A stretch of DNA of 64,000 nucleotides from AC-32 sp035518635 (GCA_035518635.1 DATIXI010000011.1:1-64000), one strand, 5' to 3'. Shown: positions 14,954-27,657, numbered from the stretch's first letter. Notes: generated by a model from the sequence alone, not told the origin. Numbers and translations are program-made.

Positions 14954-15790
14954 GCCGCCAAGGGCGCCTGCGATCACCTGGGCGAGCCGCTCGGCCGCCC
15001 CGTCCGCGTAGCCGAGGTAGAGCGAAGGCTCCGCCAGCTCGAGCTCGAGCACGAACGGGTCGGGGTCGTGGACGAGGTCCAAGCGCGCGTAGAGCAGCTC
15101 CTCGTCGAACGGAGCGGCCGCGATGGCGGCCTCCGCCGCTGCCAGGTCGGCCGCGGTGGGCTCCGCGGCCTCGACCGCCTCCTCGAGGTACAGCTCCGGG
15201 GAGCTCGCCTGGCCCTGGCGCAGCGAGACCCGCTTGCGGACGGCGTGCGAGTACGCCCCGCCGAGGAAGATCAGCGCGATCTCGCCTGCGGTCTCGACGC
15301 CGTCCACGTGTGGCTGCACCATCGCCGCGCGCCCCTCGGCGTGCAGCTCCGCGACGTGGGCCGCCGCGGTTGCGGCGCTCTCCGGCTCGTAGCGCGCCGA
15401 CGAGCGGCCACCGGCCGAGAAGACGGGCTTGACGACGAACCGCCCGGCGGGCGGCTCGAACGGCTCGCCCGGCTCGAGGAAGCGGGTGGGGACGACGGGC
15501 ACTCCCGCAGCCTCGAGCTCGGCCAGGTAGCGCTTGTCGGTGCTCCAGCGCAGCACCGGGAGCGGGTTCAGGACGCGTGGCAGCCGCTCGGCCCAGGCGA
15601 GGAACTCCGCGCGTCGCTCGGCGTAGTCCCAGGCCGAGCGCACGACCACGAGGTCGAAGCGCTCCCAGTCGACGGCCGGAGAGTCCCACACGGCCGGGAT
15701 TCCCCGGACGCCGCGGGCGCGCAACGCGGCGAGCAGCGCGGGCCCGTCCTCGTCGAGCTCGGGCACCTCGGCGCAGGTTGCGAGGCCCAC
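14951..15790 (-). CDS. ATP-grasp domain protein (RimK-like ligase)
   Basis: A 279-residue protein with an ATP-grasp layout: an N-terminal pre-ATP domain (VVVRSAWDY), a TDKRYLAELEAAGVPVVPT segment, the ATP-binding VVKPVFSAGGRSS, a loop ending in VQPHV, and acidic metal ligands near the C-terminus (LDLVHD...LELELAEPS). It would join a carboxylate to an amine or thiol; the substrate is unknown. The N-terminus starts naturally at the GTG at 15790. An in-frame ATG at 15829 would add 13 residues and extend into the dnaK promoter region. It is divergent from dnaK. Confidence 0.75.
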   Translation of the reverse strand: MGLATCAEVPELDEDGPALLAALRARGVRGIPAVWDSPAVDWERFDLVVVRSAWDYAERRAEFLAWAERLPRVLNPLPVLRWSTDKRYLAELEAAGVPVVPTRFLEPGEPFEPPAGRFVVKPVFSAGGRSSARYEPESAATAAAHVAELHAEGRAAMVQPHVDGVETAGEIALIFLGGAYSHAVRKRVSLRQGQASSPELYLEEAVEAAEPTAADLAAAEAAIAAAPFDEELLYARLDLVHDPDPFVLELELAEPSLYLGYADGAAERLAQVIAGALGG

Positions 15791-15797
15791 GACGTAG

Positions 15798-15841
15798 TTG
15801 ATATCATCAGACTTAGATTTTCTGACCATACGACTAGGAGG
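15798..15841 (+). promoter_or_regulatory. AT-rich dnaK promoter region and ribosome-binding site
   Basis: This is an unusually AT-rich stretch in a GC-rich genome. It holds the 8-bp palindrome TGATATCA (15799-15806), and AGGAGG at 15836-15841, 11 nt before the dnaK ATG. No canonical HspR box (CTTGAGT-N7-ACTCAAG) is present, so the operator used by the HspR encoded downstream is not evident. Confidence 0.5.
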
Positions 15842-15852
15842 AAGATCCAGAG

Positions 15853-17753
<1,901 letters not shown>

Positions 17754-17757
<4 letters not shown>

Positions 17758-18251
17758 CGACCCCGGCCAAGGCAGACCTCGAGGAGCGGCTGGCCGCGCT
17801 CGAGGGCGAGCGGGACGAGTACCTGAACGACCTCAAGCGCCTGGCTGCCGACTTCGAGAACTACCGCAAGCGGGCCGCGCGCGACCAGGAGAGCCTGGTC
17901 GCGCGGGCCCACGAGCGGCTCGTGAAGGAGCTCCTGCCCGTCCTCGACGACCTCGAGCGCGCGCTCGCGGCTGCCGAGGAGCACGAGGAGGCGAAGCTCG
18001 AAGAAGGCGTCCGGCTCGTGCACCGCGAGCTCGCCGCGGCTCTCGCGCGTGAGGGTCTCGCGGAGATCGAGACGAACGGGCGCTTCGACCCGCACGTCCA
18101 CGAGGCGCTGCTCTCGCAGCCGTCCTCCGAGCAGGAGGAGGGCTCGGTGATCGAGGTCGTCCAGAAGGGCTACATGCTCGGCGACCGCGTCGTGCGCCCG
18201 GCGCGCGTCGTGGTCGCGGCAGCTCCCCAGGAGGACGATGGCGGCCGTTAG
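17754..18251 (+). CDS. grpE: Nucleotide exchange factor GrpE
   Basis: A 165-residue protein with a long N-terminal coiled coil (about 5-75, with the conserved DFENYRKRAARD segment) and a C-terminal beta-wing domain (FDPHVHEAL...VIEVVQKGYMLGDRVVRPARV). It releases ADP from DnaK. The GTG start overlaps the dnaK stop by 4 bases, and its 3' end overlaps dnaJ by 14 bases, so the three are translationally coupled. It is shorter at the N-terminus than many GrpE proteins but keeps all functional parts. Confidence 0.96.
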
Positions 18252-19323
18252 GGATCTCTACGAGACGCTGGGCGTCTCGAAGGGTGCGAGCCAGGACGAG
18301 ATCAAGAAGGCCTACCGCAAGCTCGCCCGGCAGCACCACCCCGACGCGAACCCGGGCGACAGCGAGGCCGAGGAGCGCTTCAAGAAGGTCCAGCACGCCT
18401 ACGACGTGCTCTCCGACCCGGAGAAGCGCAAGCAGTACGACCGCTTCGGCGCGGCCAACGGCCGGCCGGGCCCGGGCGGCTACACGTTCACCGAGGGGTT
18501 CGACCTCGGCGACCTCGGCGACCTCGGCGACATCTTCGGCGGGCTGTTCGGCTCTCGCGGCCGACAGCAGCAGCGCGGCCAGCGCGGCCGCGACCTCGAG
18601 GTCGAGGTGCGGCTTTCCTTCGAGGACTCCCTCCGAGGAGTCGAGACCAAGATCCCGGTCGAGCTCGAGACCGCCTGCCGCGAGTGCGGCGGCTCGGGCG
18701 CGAAGCCGGGGACGGCGCCCATCCTCTGCCCCGAGTGCCACGGCCGCGGGATCAAGGCCGAGAGCCAGGGTCTCTTCGCGCTCTCCCAGCCGTGCCCGCG
18801 CTGCCGCGGCAACGGGACCGTGATCGAGGATCCCTGCCCGCGCTGCCACGGGTCGGGCCGCGAGCGGCGAACGAAGCGCTACACCGTCAAGATCCCGGCC
18901 GGCGTCAAGGACGGCTCGAGGATCCGCCTGCGCGGGAAGGGCGAGGCCGGCTACGGCGGCGCCGAGGCCGGTGACCTGTTCGTCGTCACGCGCGTGGCGT
19001 CCTCGAAGCTGTACACGCGGCGCGGCGACGATCTGATCGTGGACGTTCCCGTGACCTATCCCGAGGCAGCGCTCGGCGCGACGGTCAAAGTCCCGACCCC
19101 GGACGGCCCGGTGACGGTGAAGGTCAAGCCGGGCACGACCGACGGGATGCTCCTTCGCGTCAAGGGCAAGGGTGCGCCGAAGCTCAAGGGCTCCGGCAAG
19201 GGCGACCTCCTCGCGCGCGTAAAGCTGACCGTGCCGAAGAAGCTGAGCAAGGCCGAGCGCGAGGCGGTCGAGGCGCTGCAGAAGGCCTCCCGCGAGCACC
19301 CGAGAGAGGGGCTTGGCGAATGA
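18238..19323 (+). CDS. dnaJ: Chaperone protein DnaJ (Hsp40)
   Basis: A 361-residue class I J-protein. The J domain occupies 6-70 with HPD at 34-36. The Gly/Phe region is short and built on a DLG triplet repeat (FDLGDLGDLGD). Four CxxCxGxG zinc motifs (CRECGGSG, CPECHGRG, CPRCRGNG, CPRCHGSG) lead to the C-terminal substrate-binding domain. It stimulates DnaK ATPase and delivers clients. The start overlaps grpE, and its stop overlaps the following small membrane gene by 4 bases. Confidence 0.97.
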   Translation: MAAVRDLYETLGVSKGASQDEIKKAYRKLARQHHPDANPGDSEAEERFKKVQHAYDVLSDPEKRKQYDRFGAANGRPGPGGYTFTEGFDLGDLGDLGDIFGGLFGSRGRQQQRGQRGRDLEVEVRLSFEDSLRGVETKIPVELETACRECGGSGAKPGTAPILCPECHGRGIKAESQGLFALSQPCPRCRGNGTVIEDPCPRCHGSGRERRTKRYTVKIPAGVKDGSRIRLRGKGEAGYGGAEAGDLFVVTRVASSKLYTRRGDDLIVDVPVTYPEAALGATVKVPTPDGPVTVKVKPGTTDGMLLRVKGKGAPKLKGSGKGDLLARVKLTVPKKLSKAEREAVEALQKASREHPREGLGE

Positions 19324-19529
19324 AGCGGCCGTTCTCGCTCGCGATCGTCTCGTTCGTGACCGGGCTCGGCCTGTACGTCGTGGCCGGGCTCGTGCAGATC
19401 AACTACTTCGATGGCGAGTCGCGGCCCTTCTGGCTGAACGGGCTCTTCCTGGTGGCCGTCGCGCTCGTGGTCGCCGGCCTGCTCGTGCTCGTCTCGGGCG
19501 CCGTGCACGCCGCGAGGGGGCGGCGGTGA
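19320..19529 (+). CDS. Small two-helix membrane protein within the heat-shock operon
   Basis: A 69-residue protein with two hydrophobic segments (about 7-27 and 42-63), a short polar loop between them and a basic C-terminal ARGRR tail. It starts with an ATG that overlaps the dnaJ stop by 4 bases, and its stop overlaps the hspR start, so it is clearly co-translated. I recognise no family. Position and coupling suggest a role in envelope stress or in tethering a chaperone at the membrane, which is only inference. Confidence 0.7.
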   Translation: MKRPFSLAIVSFVTGLGLYVVAGLVQINYFDGESRPFWLNGLFLVAVALVVAGLLVLVSGAVHAARGRR

Positions 19530-19887
19530 TGGACGAGCGGCCCCGCTACATGATCTCGGTCGCAGCCGAGCTCGTCGGGATGCACCCGCAGACGCTGCGG
19601 ATGTACGAGCAGAAAGGGCTCGTCCGGCCGAAGCGCACCGCCGGCAACACGCGGCTCTACTCGGAGGCCGACCTCGAGCGGCTGCGGCTGATCCAGCGGC
19701 TGACCACCGAGCTCGGGCTCAACCTCGCCGGCGTCGAGGCGGTCCTCGACCTCGAGGAGCAGCTCCAGAGTATGCAGGCACGCATGGAGCGGCTCGAGCA
19801 CGAGATGCGCGAGGCGATCTCACAGGTGCACAAGCAGTACCGCCGCGACCTCGTTCTGTACGACCCGAGCCAGCTACCGGAGAGACG

Positions 19888-19906
<19 letters not shown>
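19529..19906 (+). CDS. hspR: MerR-family heat-shock repressor HspR
   Basis: A 125-residue regulator. Its MerR-type helix-turn-helix domain begins at YMISVAAELVGMHPQTLRMYEQKGL, with the RLYSEADLERL wing. A coiled-coil dimerisation helix (about 65-110, rich in Leu/Gln/Glu) follows. HspR proteins repress the dnaK operon and clpB by binding inverted repeats, with DnaK as co-repressor. Here the gene lies inside the operon between dnaJ and clpB, and overlaps clpB by 19 bases. The ATG at 19529 is preferred; a GTG one codon earlier is possible. Confidence 0.9.
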
Positions 19907-22359
<2,453 letters not shown>

Positions 22360-22361
22360 GC

Positions 22362-23123
22362 GTGGCGCGCGGAGGCACCAGGCAGCCGCTCCCTCCGCCC
22401 CTGCCGCCGGGCGAGCGAACCGTCGGGCAGCTCGTCGCGGAGACGATCAACCTCTACCGCCGCCGCTTCTGGCCCTCGCTCGCGCTCGGGCTGGGACCGG
22501 CAGCCGCAGCCGTCGGCCTGGCCGCGATCCCGGGTTGGTGGACGCTCGCGTTCCTTCCCACGGTGTGGGTCTGCCTGATGACCGCGGCCTACGTGCGTGC
22601 GGTGACGATCGCCTTCGGCGAGCCGGTCCCGCGGAGGACGATCTGGACCGCCCTCGCCGTGGGGTACGTCGTCGTCCTGCCCGCGCCGTTCCTCCTGTGG
22701 CTGTTTGTCTTGCCTGCGGTCGTGTGGATCGGGCTGGCGGGGCTCGCGGTTCCGGCTGCGGTGATCGAGAAGCGGGGATTCCGCGACTCGCTTCGGCGAG
22801 GCTTCGAGCTCGGCCGCGCTGACCCGGTTCATGCGATCGGCTCGATCGCGGCGCTCGTGATCGTGGCGTTCCTGACCTCGACCGTGCTCTTCTTCCTGCT
22901 CCGTAGCGGCAGCGAGGCGGCGCTCGCGGTCGCGGCCTTCCTGTCGCTGCTCCTGATCTCGCCCATACTGTTCCTCGGCGCTGCCTTGCTCTATTTCGAC
23001 CAGGCGGCGAGGGCCACGACCAGGAGGAACGATGCCGACCTACATCATGCTCTCCAACCTGACCGCGCAGGGAGTGCAGACGCTGAAGGCGAACCCCGAC
23101 CGGCTCCGGGAGGTCAACCGTGA
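22362..23123 (+). CDS. Membrane protein of unknown function
   Basis: A 253-residue protein with a proline-rich N-terminus (PLPPPLPPG) and four to five hydrophobic helices (about 40-60, 65-85, 105-135, 165-190, 195-215). The GTG start is 2 bp after the clpB stop. The frame stays open for 92 bp into the next gene, so the last 30 or so residues (basic, Pro/Gly-rich) may be fortuitous or may point to a frameshift near 23,030. It resembles the generic glycerophosphoryl-diester-phosphodiesterase-type membrane domain seen in Actinobacteria, but I do not claim a family. Confidence 0.6.
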   Translation: MARGGTRQPLPPPLPPGERTVGQLVAETINLYRRRFWPSLALGLGPAAAAVGLAAIPGWWTLAFLPTVWVCLMTAAYVRAVTIAFGEPVPRRTIWTALAVGYVVVLPAPFLLWLFVLPAVVWIGLAGLAVPAAVIEKRGFRDSLRRGFELGRADPVHAIGSIAALVIVAFLTSTVLFFLLRSGSEAALAVAAFLSLLLISPILFLGAALLYFDQAARATTRRNDADLHHALQPDRAGSADAEGEPRPAPGGQP

Positions 23124-23316
23124 CGTCGAGGAGCTCGGCGCCACCGTGCTCCACCAGTGGGCGACGCTCGGGCCGTTCGACTTCGTCAACGTCGTCGAGG
23201 CGCCCGACGCGGAGACGATCGCGCGCGTGTCGATCGCGCTAGGCGCCCGCGGCAGCGCGAAGCTGCAGACGCTGACGGCGCTGACCATCGACGAGTTCCT
23301 CAGCGCGGTGAGCTGA
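23032..23316 (+). CDS. GYD-domain protein
   Basis: A 94-residue protein of the GYD family. It shows the opening MPTYIMLSNLTAQGVQTLK, the WATLGPFDFVNVVEAPD strand-loop and a C-terminal LTALTIDEFL. The family adopts a ferredoxin-like dimeric fold of unknown role. A strong AGGAGG (23022-23027) sits 4 nt before its ATG, so the start is well supported. It overlaps the end of the preceding open frame and meets the convergent psuG gene at its stop. Confidence 0.85.
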   Translation: MPTYIMLSNLTAQGVQTLKANPDRLREVNRDVEELGATVLHQWATLGPFDFVNVVEAPDAETIARVSIALGARGSAKLQTLTALTIDEFLSAVS

Positions 23317-24199
23317 ACGCGCCCGCCGTGCGGGCGGCCAGCGCTGCGTTCGCGACCACGAGCTCGCGGTTCACCTCGAGCGTGCGGCCGCCGGTTCGGT
23401 CGTGCAGGAAGGCGAGGACGAACGGCGTCACGGCCTGGCCGATTACGTGCTTCTCGTGGGCGGCCTCGAGCGCCTCGGCGACGAGCGGCTCGACGTCGAC
23501 CGGGCTCTCCGGCGGGTTGCCGAGCAGGAGGCCGGCGCCGCCGAGCTCCCAGTGGGCGCGGGCGATCTCCGCGGCCTCCGAGGCCGACTCGACGCGGGCC
23601 GAGACGGGCGGACCGCCCGAGGCCGCGTAGAAGAGCGGCAGCTCGTCCGTGCGGTAGCCGAGCACCGGGACGCCGAGCGTCTCGAGCGCCTCCGCCGTCG
23701 CGGGGACGTCGAGCAGGGACTTCGCGCCGGAGCCGACGACGAGCGCTGGGGTACGGGCGAGCTCGAGCAGGTCGGCCGAGACGTCGAGGCGCTCCGCGAA
23801 GCCGCGGTGGACGCCGCCGATCCCGCCCGTTCCCATGAAGCGGATCCCGCAGAGCCGGCAGGCGGCGAGCGTGCCTCCGACGGTCGTCGCCCCGATCGAT
23901 CCCTTCGCCACGCAGGCCGCGACGTCGCGGGGCCCGGCCTTGAGCGCGTCGGCGCCCGCCTCGCCGAAGCGCTCGATCTCTCGGTCGTCCAGCCCGACCA
24001 CGACGCTTCCGTCGAGCACCCCGACCGTGGCAGGCACGGCTCCTTCGGCCCTGACCGCCGCCTCGGCTGCGAGCCCCACCTCCACCCCCACCCCGGGAGG
24101 GAACCCGTGGGCGATCAGCGTAGTCTCGAGCGCGACCACGGGCCGGTGCTCGTGGAGAGCTTGTTGCGCCTCCGGCGCGATTCGTAGGAGATCCGTCAC
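23300..24199 (-). CDS. psuG: Pseudouridine-5'-phosphate glycosidase
   Basis: A 299-residue enzyme that splits pseudouridine 5'-phosphate into uracil and ribose 5-phosphate. Family features are VALETTLIAHGFPPG near the N-terminus, KGSIGATTVGGTL, MGTGGIGGVHRG, GAKSLLDVPAT(AEAL)ETLGVPV, and QAVTPFVL near the C-terminus. The GTG at 24199 overlaps the stop of the upstream kinase gene by 4 bases, forming a tight psuK-psuG operon for pseudouridine salvage. No dedicated transporter is next to it. Confidence 0.95.
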   Translation of the reverse strand: MTDLLRIAPEAQQALHEHRPVVALETTLIAHGFPPGVGVEVGLAAEAAVRAEGAVPATVGVLDGSVVVGLDDREIERFGEAGADALKAGPRDVAACVAKGSIGATTVGGTLAACRLCGIRFMGTGGIGGVHRGFAERLDVSADLLELARTPALVVGSGAKSLLDVPATAEALETLGVPVLGYRTDELPLFYAASGGPPVSARVESASEAAEIARAHWELGGAGLLLGNPPESPVDVEPLVAEALEAAHEKHVIGQAVTPFVLAFLHDRTGGRTLEVNRELVVANAALAARTAGAFSSPR

Positions 24200-25017
24200 G
24201 GAACCGCTCCCAGCTGCGCGACGCAGCGCGCGGCCGCCTCGAGGCCGAGCTCGATCCCGCCGACGATGAAGCCCGCGGCGAGCGCATCCCCCGCGCCGGT
24301 CGTGTCGACGACGTCGCTGGAGAGCGGCGCGCGCTCCTCGACGCCGTCCGGCCCATGAACGGCGACACCGCGCGAGCCGCGCTTGACGACCGCCGTCTCC
24401 GCGAGCGCGTACGCGCCGCCGACGAGCTCCCATTCCGCCTCGTTCGCGAAGACGACATCCGGCCCGAGCTGCTCCAGCCGCTCCCTGAACCGGTCCGCTC
24501 CGAACGCGCGGATCGCGCTCCACGACGAGAGGTCGACACTCACCCGCGCGCCCTCCTCCCGCGCGTAGCCCGCCCCCGCCAGCGCTGCCTCTCCGATCGG
24601 GTCGGCCAGCAGGCTGTAGCCGGAGAGGTGGAGCCACTCGCAGCCACCGAACCAGGCCGGGTCGAGCTCGTCGGCCCGCAAATCCGGCGACACCCCGCGA
24701 TCGGTCGCCATCGAGCGCTCGCCGTCGGCGCCGACGAGCGAGACGACCACGCCGGTCCTGCCGCCGCCCCGCGGCCCCGCGAGCTCGACCCCGTGCTTCT
24801 CGAGCAACGATCGCGCGAGCGTCCCGGCCTCGTCCTCCGCGTGCTTGCCCACGAAGCGCGTCGTGCCGCCGAGCGCTGCCGCCCAGGCGGCAACGTTCGC
24901 GGCCTGGCCGCCGGAGGCGATCCGTGTCTCGACAGGCGTGTCCGCGCCCACGGCCAGCGGCTGCGGTGCGCGCACGATCACGTCGAGGAGCAGGTCGCCG
25001 AGCGTGCAGATGATCAC
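24196..25017 (-). CDS. psuK: PfkB-family carbohydrate kinase, probable pseudouridine kinase
   Basis: A 273-residue ribokinase-fold enzyme. The first signature is GGQAANVAAWAAALGG (about 36-51) and the second is the ATP/anion-hole DTTGAGDALAAGF near residue 240. Overlap with the glycosidase gene strongly suggests it phosphorylates pseudouridine; in isolation it could be any PfkB sugar or nucleoside kinase. The GTG start at 25017 lies only 4 nt from an AGCCTA/TAGGCT box that overlaps the divergent box of the next gene. Confidence 0.8.
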   Translation of the reverse strand: MIICTLGDLLLDVIVRAPQPLAVGADTPVETRIASGGQAANVAAWAAALGGTTRFVGKHAEDEAGTLARSLLEKHGVELAGPRGGGRTGVVVSLVGADGERSMATDRGVSPDLRADELDPAWFGGCEWLHLSGYSLLADPIGEAALAGAGYAREEGARVSVDLSSWSAIRAFGADRFRERLEQLGPDVVFANEAEWELVGGAYALAETAVVKRGSRGVAVHGPDGVEERAPLSSDVVDTTGAGDALAAGFIVGGIELGLEAAARCVAQLGAVP

Positions 25018-25021
25018 TTCG

Positions 25022-25031
25022 AGCCTAGAAT
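25022..25031. promoter_or_regulatory. Overlapping divergent -10 boxes
   Basis: AGCCTAGAAT gives TAGAAT on the plus strand, 6 nt before the ATG at 25038, and TAGGCT on the minus strand, 4 nt before the GTG at 25017. The two hexamers share two bases. Confidence 0.45.
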
Positions 25032-25037
25032 CGCAGC

Positions 25038-25223
25038 ATGGACGGCAAGCCGAGAGCGGAGCGTGTGCGGTCGTTCGTCATCGGCGGCCTGGTGGGCGCC
25101 TCGGCCGTCCTCGCGGCCGTTCGCCGCAAGCGGGCCCGCGCGCGCCAGACCCCGCCTGGGCTCGCCGCGTTCGAGGACGCGCCCTGCTTCCGCGAGACCC
25201 TCGAGCGCGAACGCAGGGCATAG
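25038..25223 (+). CDS. Small single-helix membrane protein
   Basis: A 61-residue hypothetical protein with a hydrophobic segment at about 13-27 flanked by basic residues (RRKRARAR), then an acidic/basic tail. A TAGAAT box 6 nt before the ATG and no Shine-Dalgarno sequence argue for a leaderless message. It lies divergent from the pseudouridine pair and 27 bp before fmdB. No function is known to me. Confidence 0.55.
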   Translation: MDGKPRAERVRSFVIGGLVGASAVLAAVRRKRARARQTPPGLAAFEDAPCFRETLERERRA

Positions 25224-25250
25224 CACCCGGCCGCACTATCCTTAGGAGCA

Positions 25251-25535
25251 ATGCCGATCTACGAGTACCGCTGTCCGAACGGGCACCTGTTCGAGCTCTT
25301 CCAGCGCATGCACGAGGCGCCGCCGAGTGTTTGCGAGACCTGCGGCGAGGGCCCCGTCGAGCGCGTGCTCTATCCGGTCGCGGTGCACTTCAAGGGATCG
25401 GGCTTCTACTCGACGGACTACGGGCGCGGCTCGGGCGCCCGCAAGCGCGAGGAGTCGAAGGACGGCGCCGAGCCGAAGCCGAAAGACGAGAAGAAAGACA
25501 GCAAGGACAAGAAAGAGAAGGCGGCCGAGGCCTAG
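25251..25535 (+). CDS. FmdB-family zinc-ribbon protein
   Basis: A 94-residue protein. It begins MPIYEYRCPNGHLFELFQ, and CETCGE supplies the second half of the zinc ribbon, with a hydrophobic VAVHFKGSGFYSTDY motif, all typical of the FmdB regulatory protein family. The C-terminal third is a low-complexity Lys/Glu tail, possibly for nucleic acid or ribosome contact. The ATG has a GGAG element in the 8 nt after a TATCCT box. The role in the cell is uncertain. It converges on the LCP gene, with a 4-base overlap of the stops. Confidence 0.85.
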   Translation: MPIYEYRCPNGHLFELFQRMHEAPPSVCETCGEGPVERVLYPVAVHFKGSGFYSTDYGRGSGARKREESKDGAEPKPKDEKKDSKDKKEKAAEA

Positions 25536-26719
25536 GGCTGAGGCAGGGGGTTCCCGAGCAGGCAGCCGGGCGGGTACGTGTCTCCGCTCGGCGCGGGCGG
25601 CTGAACCGCGGAGCGCCCGAGCACCATCAGGATCACCTTCGCGTTGTCCTCGCTCGGCGTGATGTCCCCGCCCGTGGCGATCCCGCCCAGCCGGCAGTGG
25701 ATCGTGCGGTCGGCGCGGAACTTGTTCCAGCCGAGCTGGACGAACTGATTGGCCGAGAGGTCGGTCGCGAGCGGCTTCATCAGGGACCTGCCCATGAAGG
25801 GCATGCGCATGAACGTGCTGTAGCTGGCGAGCTTGCCCATCACCGCCTGGAGCACCTGCTGGTTGCGCTCGCCACGGGTGATGTCGCTCTCGGCCGGATC
25901 GAGGAGGTTCTTGCGCACGCGCGAGTAGATGAGCGCTCGGCGGCCGTCGAGATGTTGCTTGCCCCTCGCGAACCGCCAGCCGGGCCAGCGCGCACAGCGC
26001 ACCGGTGACGCGTACGGGCAGTCGAACTTGGACAGGATCGGCCGTGGGACGACGACGTCGATGCCTCCGACCTTGTCGATCAGGTCGCGGAACTCCGCGA
26101 AGTTGACCACCACGACGTGGTTGACGGGGATCGTCGTGTAGTCGGAGATCGTGCGGATCGCGAGCCTCGGCCCGCCGACCTGGAACGCCGTGTTGATCTT
26201 CGCGCTCCCGTAGCCCGGGATCGACACGTCGAGGTCGCGCGGGATCGAGAGGTAGTAGAGGCGCCCGTGGTCGGGGTCGGTCCGCAGAAGCGTGATCGAG
26301 TCGGAGTGACGGTCCCCGGAGCGCGAGACCGCGAGCGAGTGGTCCGTGCCGAGGAGCAGGATCGTCGTGGGGTTCGAGAAGAGCGCGCCCTTGTCCGGCG
26401 CGAGCGCCTCTCTCGCGGTGGCGGGCAGCCGCTTGTTCGCGTCCGAGACGCCGCTCCTGAAGCTGAGGTAGCCGAGCGCGCCCCAGACGACGAAGAAGAG
26501 GATCACGACGCCGATCGCGATCCCGATCTCGCGCCCCCAACGGATTCGCCTCGGCCGGCGCGCCTTCTTCGGGCCCGGCCCCCGGAAGGGCTCCTTGCCG
26601 CCGCGGCCGTTGCGAGGCTCGCGCGGCGGGGGCTTCCTCGGCGCGACGGTCGGCACCCGCCCCTTGACGCGACCGCCGCGGTAGAGGCGATACGGCTTCT
26701 CTCCGCCGGTCGACGCCAT
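25532..26719 (-). CDS. LytR-CpsA-Psr (LCP) family glycopolymer transferase
   Basis: A 395-residue membrane-anchored protein. A long basic, proline-rich cytoplasmic N-terminus precedes one membrane helix (about residues 68-88), followed by an extracellular LCP domain: TILLLGTDH, SDSITLLRTDP, LSIPRDLDVSIPGYGSAKINTAF, GGIDVVVPRP and SRVRKN. LCP proteins attach wall polymers to peptidoglycan by transfer from a lipid carrier. I start it at 26719 rather than 26740 because TACCAT (26730-26735) would otherwise lie inside the gene. It is divergent from the sugar kinase. Confidence 0.88.
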   Translation of the reverse strand: MASTGGEKPYRLYRGGRVKGRVPTVAPRKPPPREPRNGRGGKEPFRGPGPKKARRPRRIRWGREIGIAIGVVILFFVVWGALGYLSFRSGVSDANKRLPATAREALAPDKGALFSNPTTILLLGTDHSLAVSRSGDRHSDSITLLRTDPDHGRLYYLSIPRDLDVSIPGYGSAKINTAFQVGGPRLAIRTISDYTTIPVNHVVVVNFAEFRDLIDKVGGIDVVVPRPILSKFDCPYASPVRCARWPGWRFARGKQHLDGRRALIYSRVRKNLLDPAESDITRGERNQQVLQAVMGKLASYSTFMRMPFMGRSLMKPLATDLSANQFVQLGWNKFRADRTIHCRLGGIATGGDITPSEDNAKVILMVLGRSAVQPPAPSGDTYPPGCLLGNPLPQP

Positions 26720-26728
26720 CCGGCGGCG

Positions 26729-26735
26729 TATGGTA
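26729..26735. promoter_or_regulatory. Overlapping divergent -10 boxes (TATGGTA)
   Basis: TATGGT on the plus strand faces the GTG at 26746, and TACCAT on the minus strand faces the ATG at 26719, 10-11 nt away in each direction. This is the third such shared core in the window. Confidence 0.45.
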
Positions 26736-26745
26736 GCCATCGCGC

Positions 26746-27654
26746 GTGAAGCCGCTCCGGGTCATCGGCGTCGACGTGGGCGGGACGAAGATCCTCGGCG
26801 CGGTGATGACCGGCGACGGCGCGCTCGAGGCGCGGCTCGAGCGGCCGGTCGAGGCCTCGTCCGAGCAGTCGTTGCTCGTGGCGCTCGACGGCGTGGTCGA
26901 GGCGCTGCGCGCGGAGGCGGAGGTCGAGGCGCTCGGGTTCGGGATCCCCTCGCGGATCGACCAGCGGCGCGGGCGCTCGATCTCGGCCGTGAACCTGCCG
27001 CTCGAAGGGGTCGACTTCCGCGACCGGATGCGCGAGCGGCACGGGCTCCCGGTCGCGATCGACAACGACGGGAACGCGGCGGCGATCGGCGAGTGGAAGG
27101 CCGGCGCGGCCCGGGGCGCGAGCAACGTGGTCATGCTCACGCTCGGCACCGGTGTCGGCGGCGGCCTGATCCTAGACGGGAAGCCGTTTCGCGGGGCGAC
27201 CGGAAGCGCCGCGGAGCTCGGCCACATCGTGATCGACGCCGACGGGCCGCCGTGCCCCTGCGGCGGTCATGGCCATCTCGAGTCGTACGCGTGCGGGCCC
27301 GTGGCGGACGCTGTTGCCCGCGGGCTGTTCGGGCCCGGCTCGGACGCCGAGGACCTCGTCGAGCGCGCCCGTGACGGCGACGAGAGAGCGGTCGAGGCGC
27401 TTGCCGGGATCGGTCGGAAGCTCGGCGCTGGGATCGCGAGCTTCGTGAACGTCTTCGAGCCCGAGCTCGTCGTCGTGGGCGGCGGCTTCGGCGAGGCGGG
27501 TGAGCTCCTGCTGGCGCCGGCCCGAGAAGTCGTGGCGCGCGAAGGGCTTCCCCCCGGGCGGGACACGGTCAGGATCGTCGAGGCCGAGCTGGGCGTCGAG
27601 GCCGGCGTCATCGGGGCCGCGACGATCGCCCTCGAGGCGCTCGCGGAGGAGTAG
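26746..27654 (+). CDS. ROK-family sugar kinase
   Basis: A 302-residue ROK kinase, probably a glucokinase. It has the N-terminal phosphate loop VDVGGTKILGAV, the sugar-binding DNDGNAAAIGEW, TLGTGVGGG, and the zinc/ROK signature GHIVIDADGPPCPCGGHGHLESYA, where the usual third cysteine is histidine, a common variant in Actinobacteria. The ATP-site strand VVVGGGFGEAGE is also present. The GTG start is 11 nt after TATGGT. It is followed 3 bp later by rsmI. Substrate identity is inferred from family only. Confidence 0.88.
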   Translation: MKPLRVIGVDVGGTKILGAVMTGDGALEARLERPVEASSEQSLLVALDGVVEALRAEAEVEALGFGIPSRIDQRRGRSISAVNLPLEGVDFRDRMRERHGLPVAIDNDGNAAAIGEWKAGAARGASNVVMLTLGTGVGGGLILDGKPFRGATGSAAELGHIVIDADGPPCPCGGHGHLESYACGPVADAVARGLFGPGSDAEDLVERARDGDERAVEALAGIGRKLGAGIASFVNVFEPELVVVGGGFGEAGELLLAPAREVVAREGLPPGRDTVRIVEAELGVEAGVIGAATIALEALAEE

Positions 27655-27657
27655 CCG

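Noticed and set aside
27240..27300. Loss of the third zinc cysteine in the ROK kinase as a functional defect
   Set aside because: CPCGGxGHLE with His at this position is common in actinobacterial ROK proteins.
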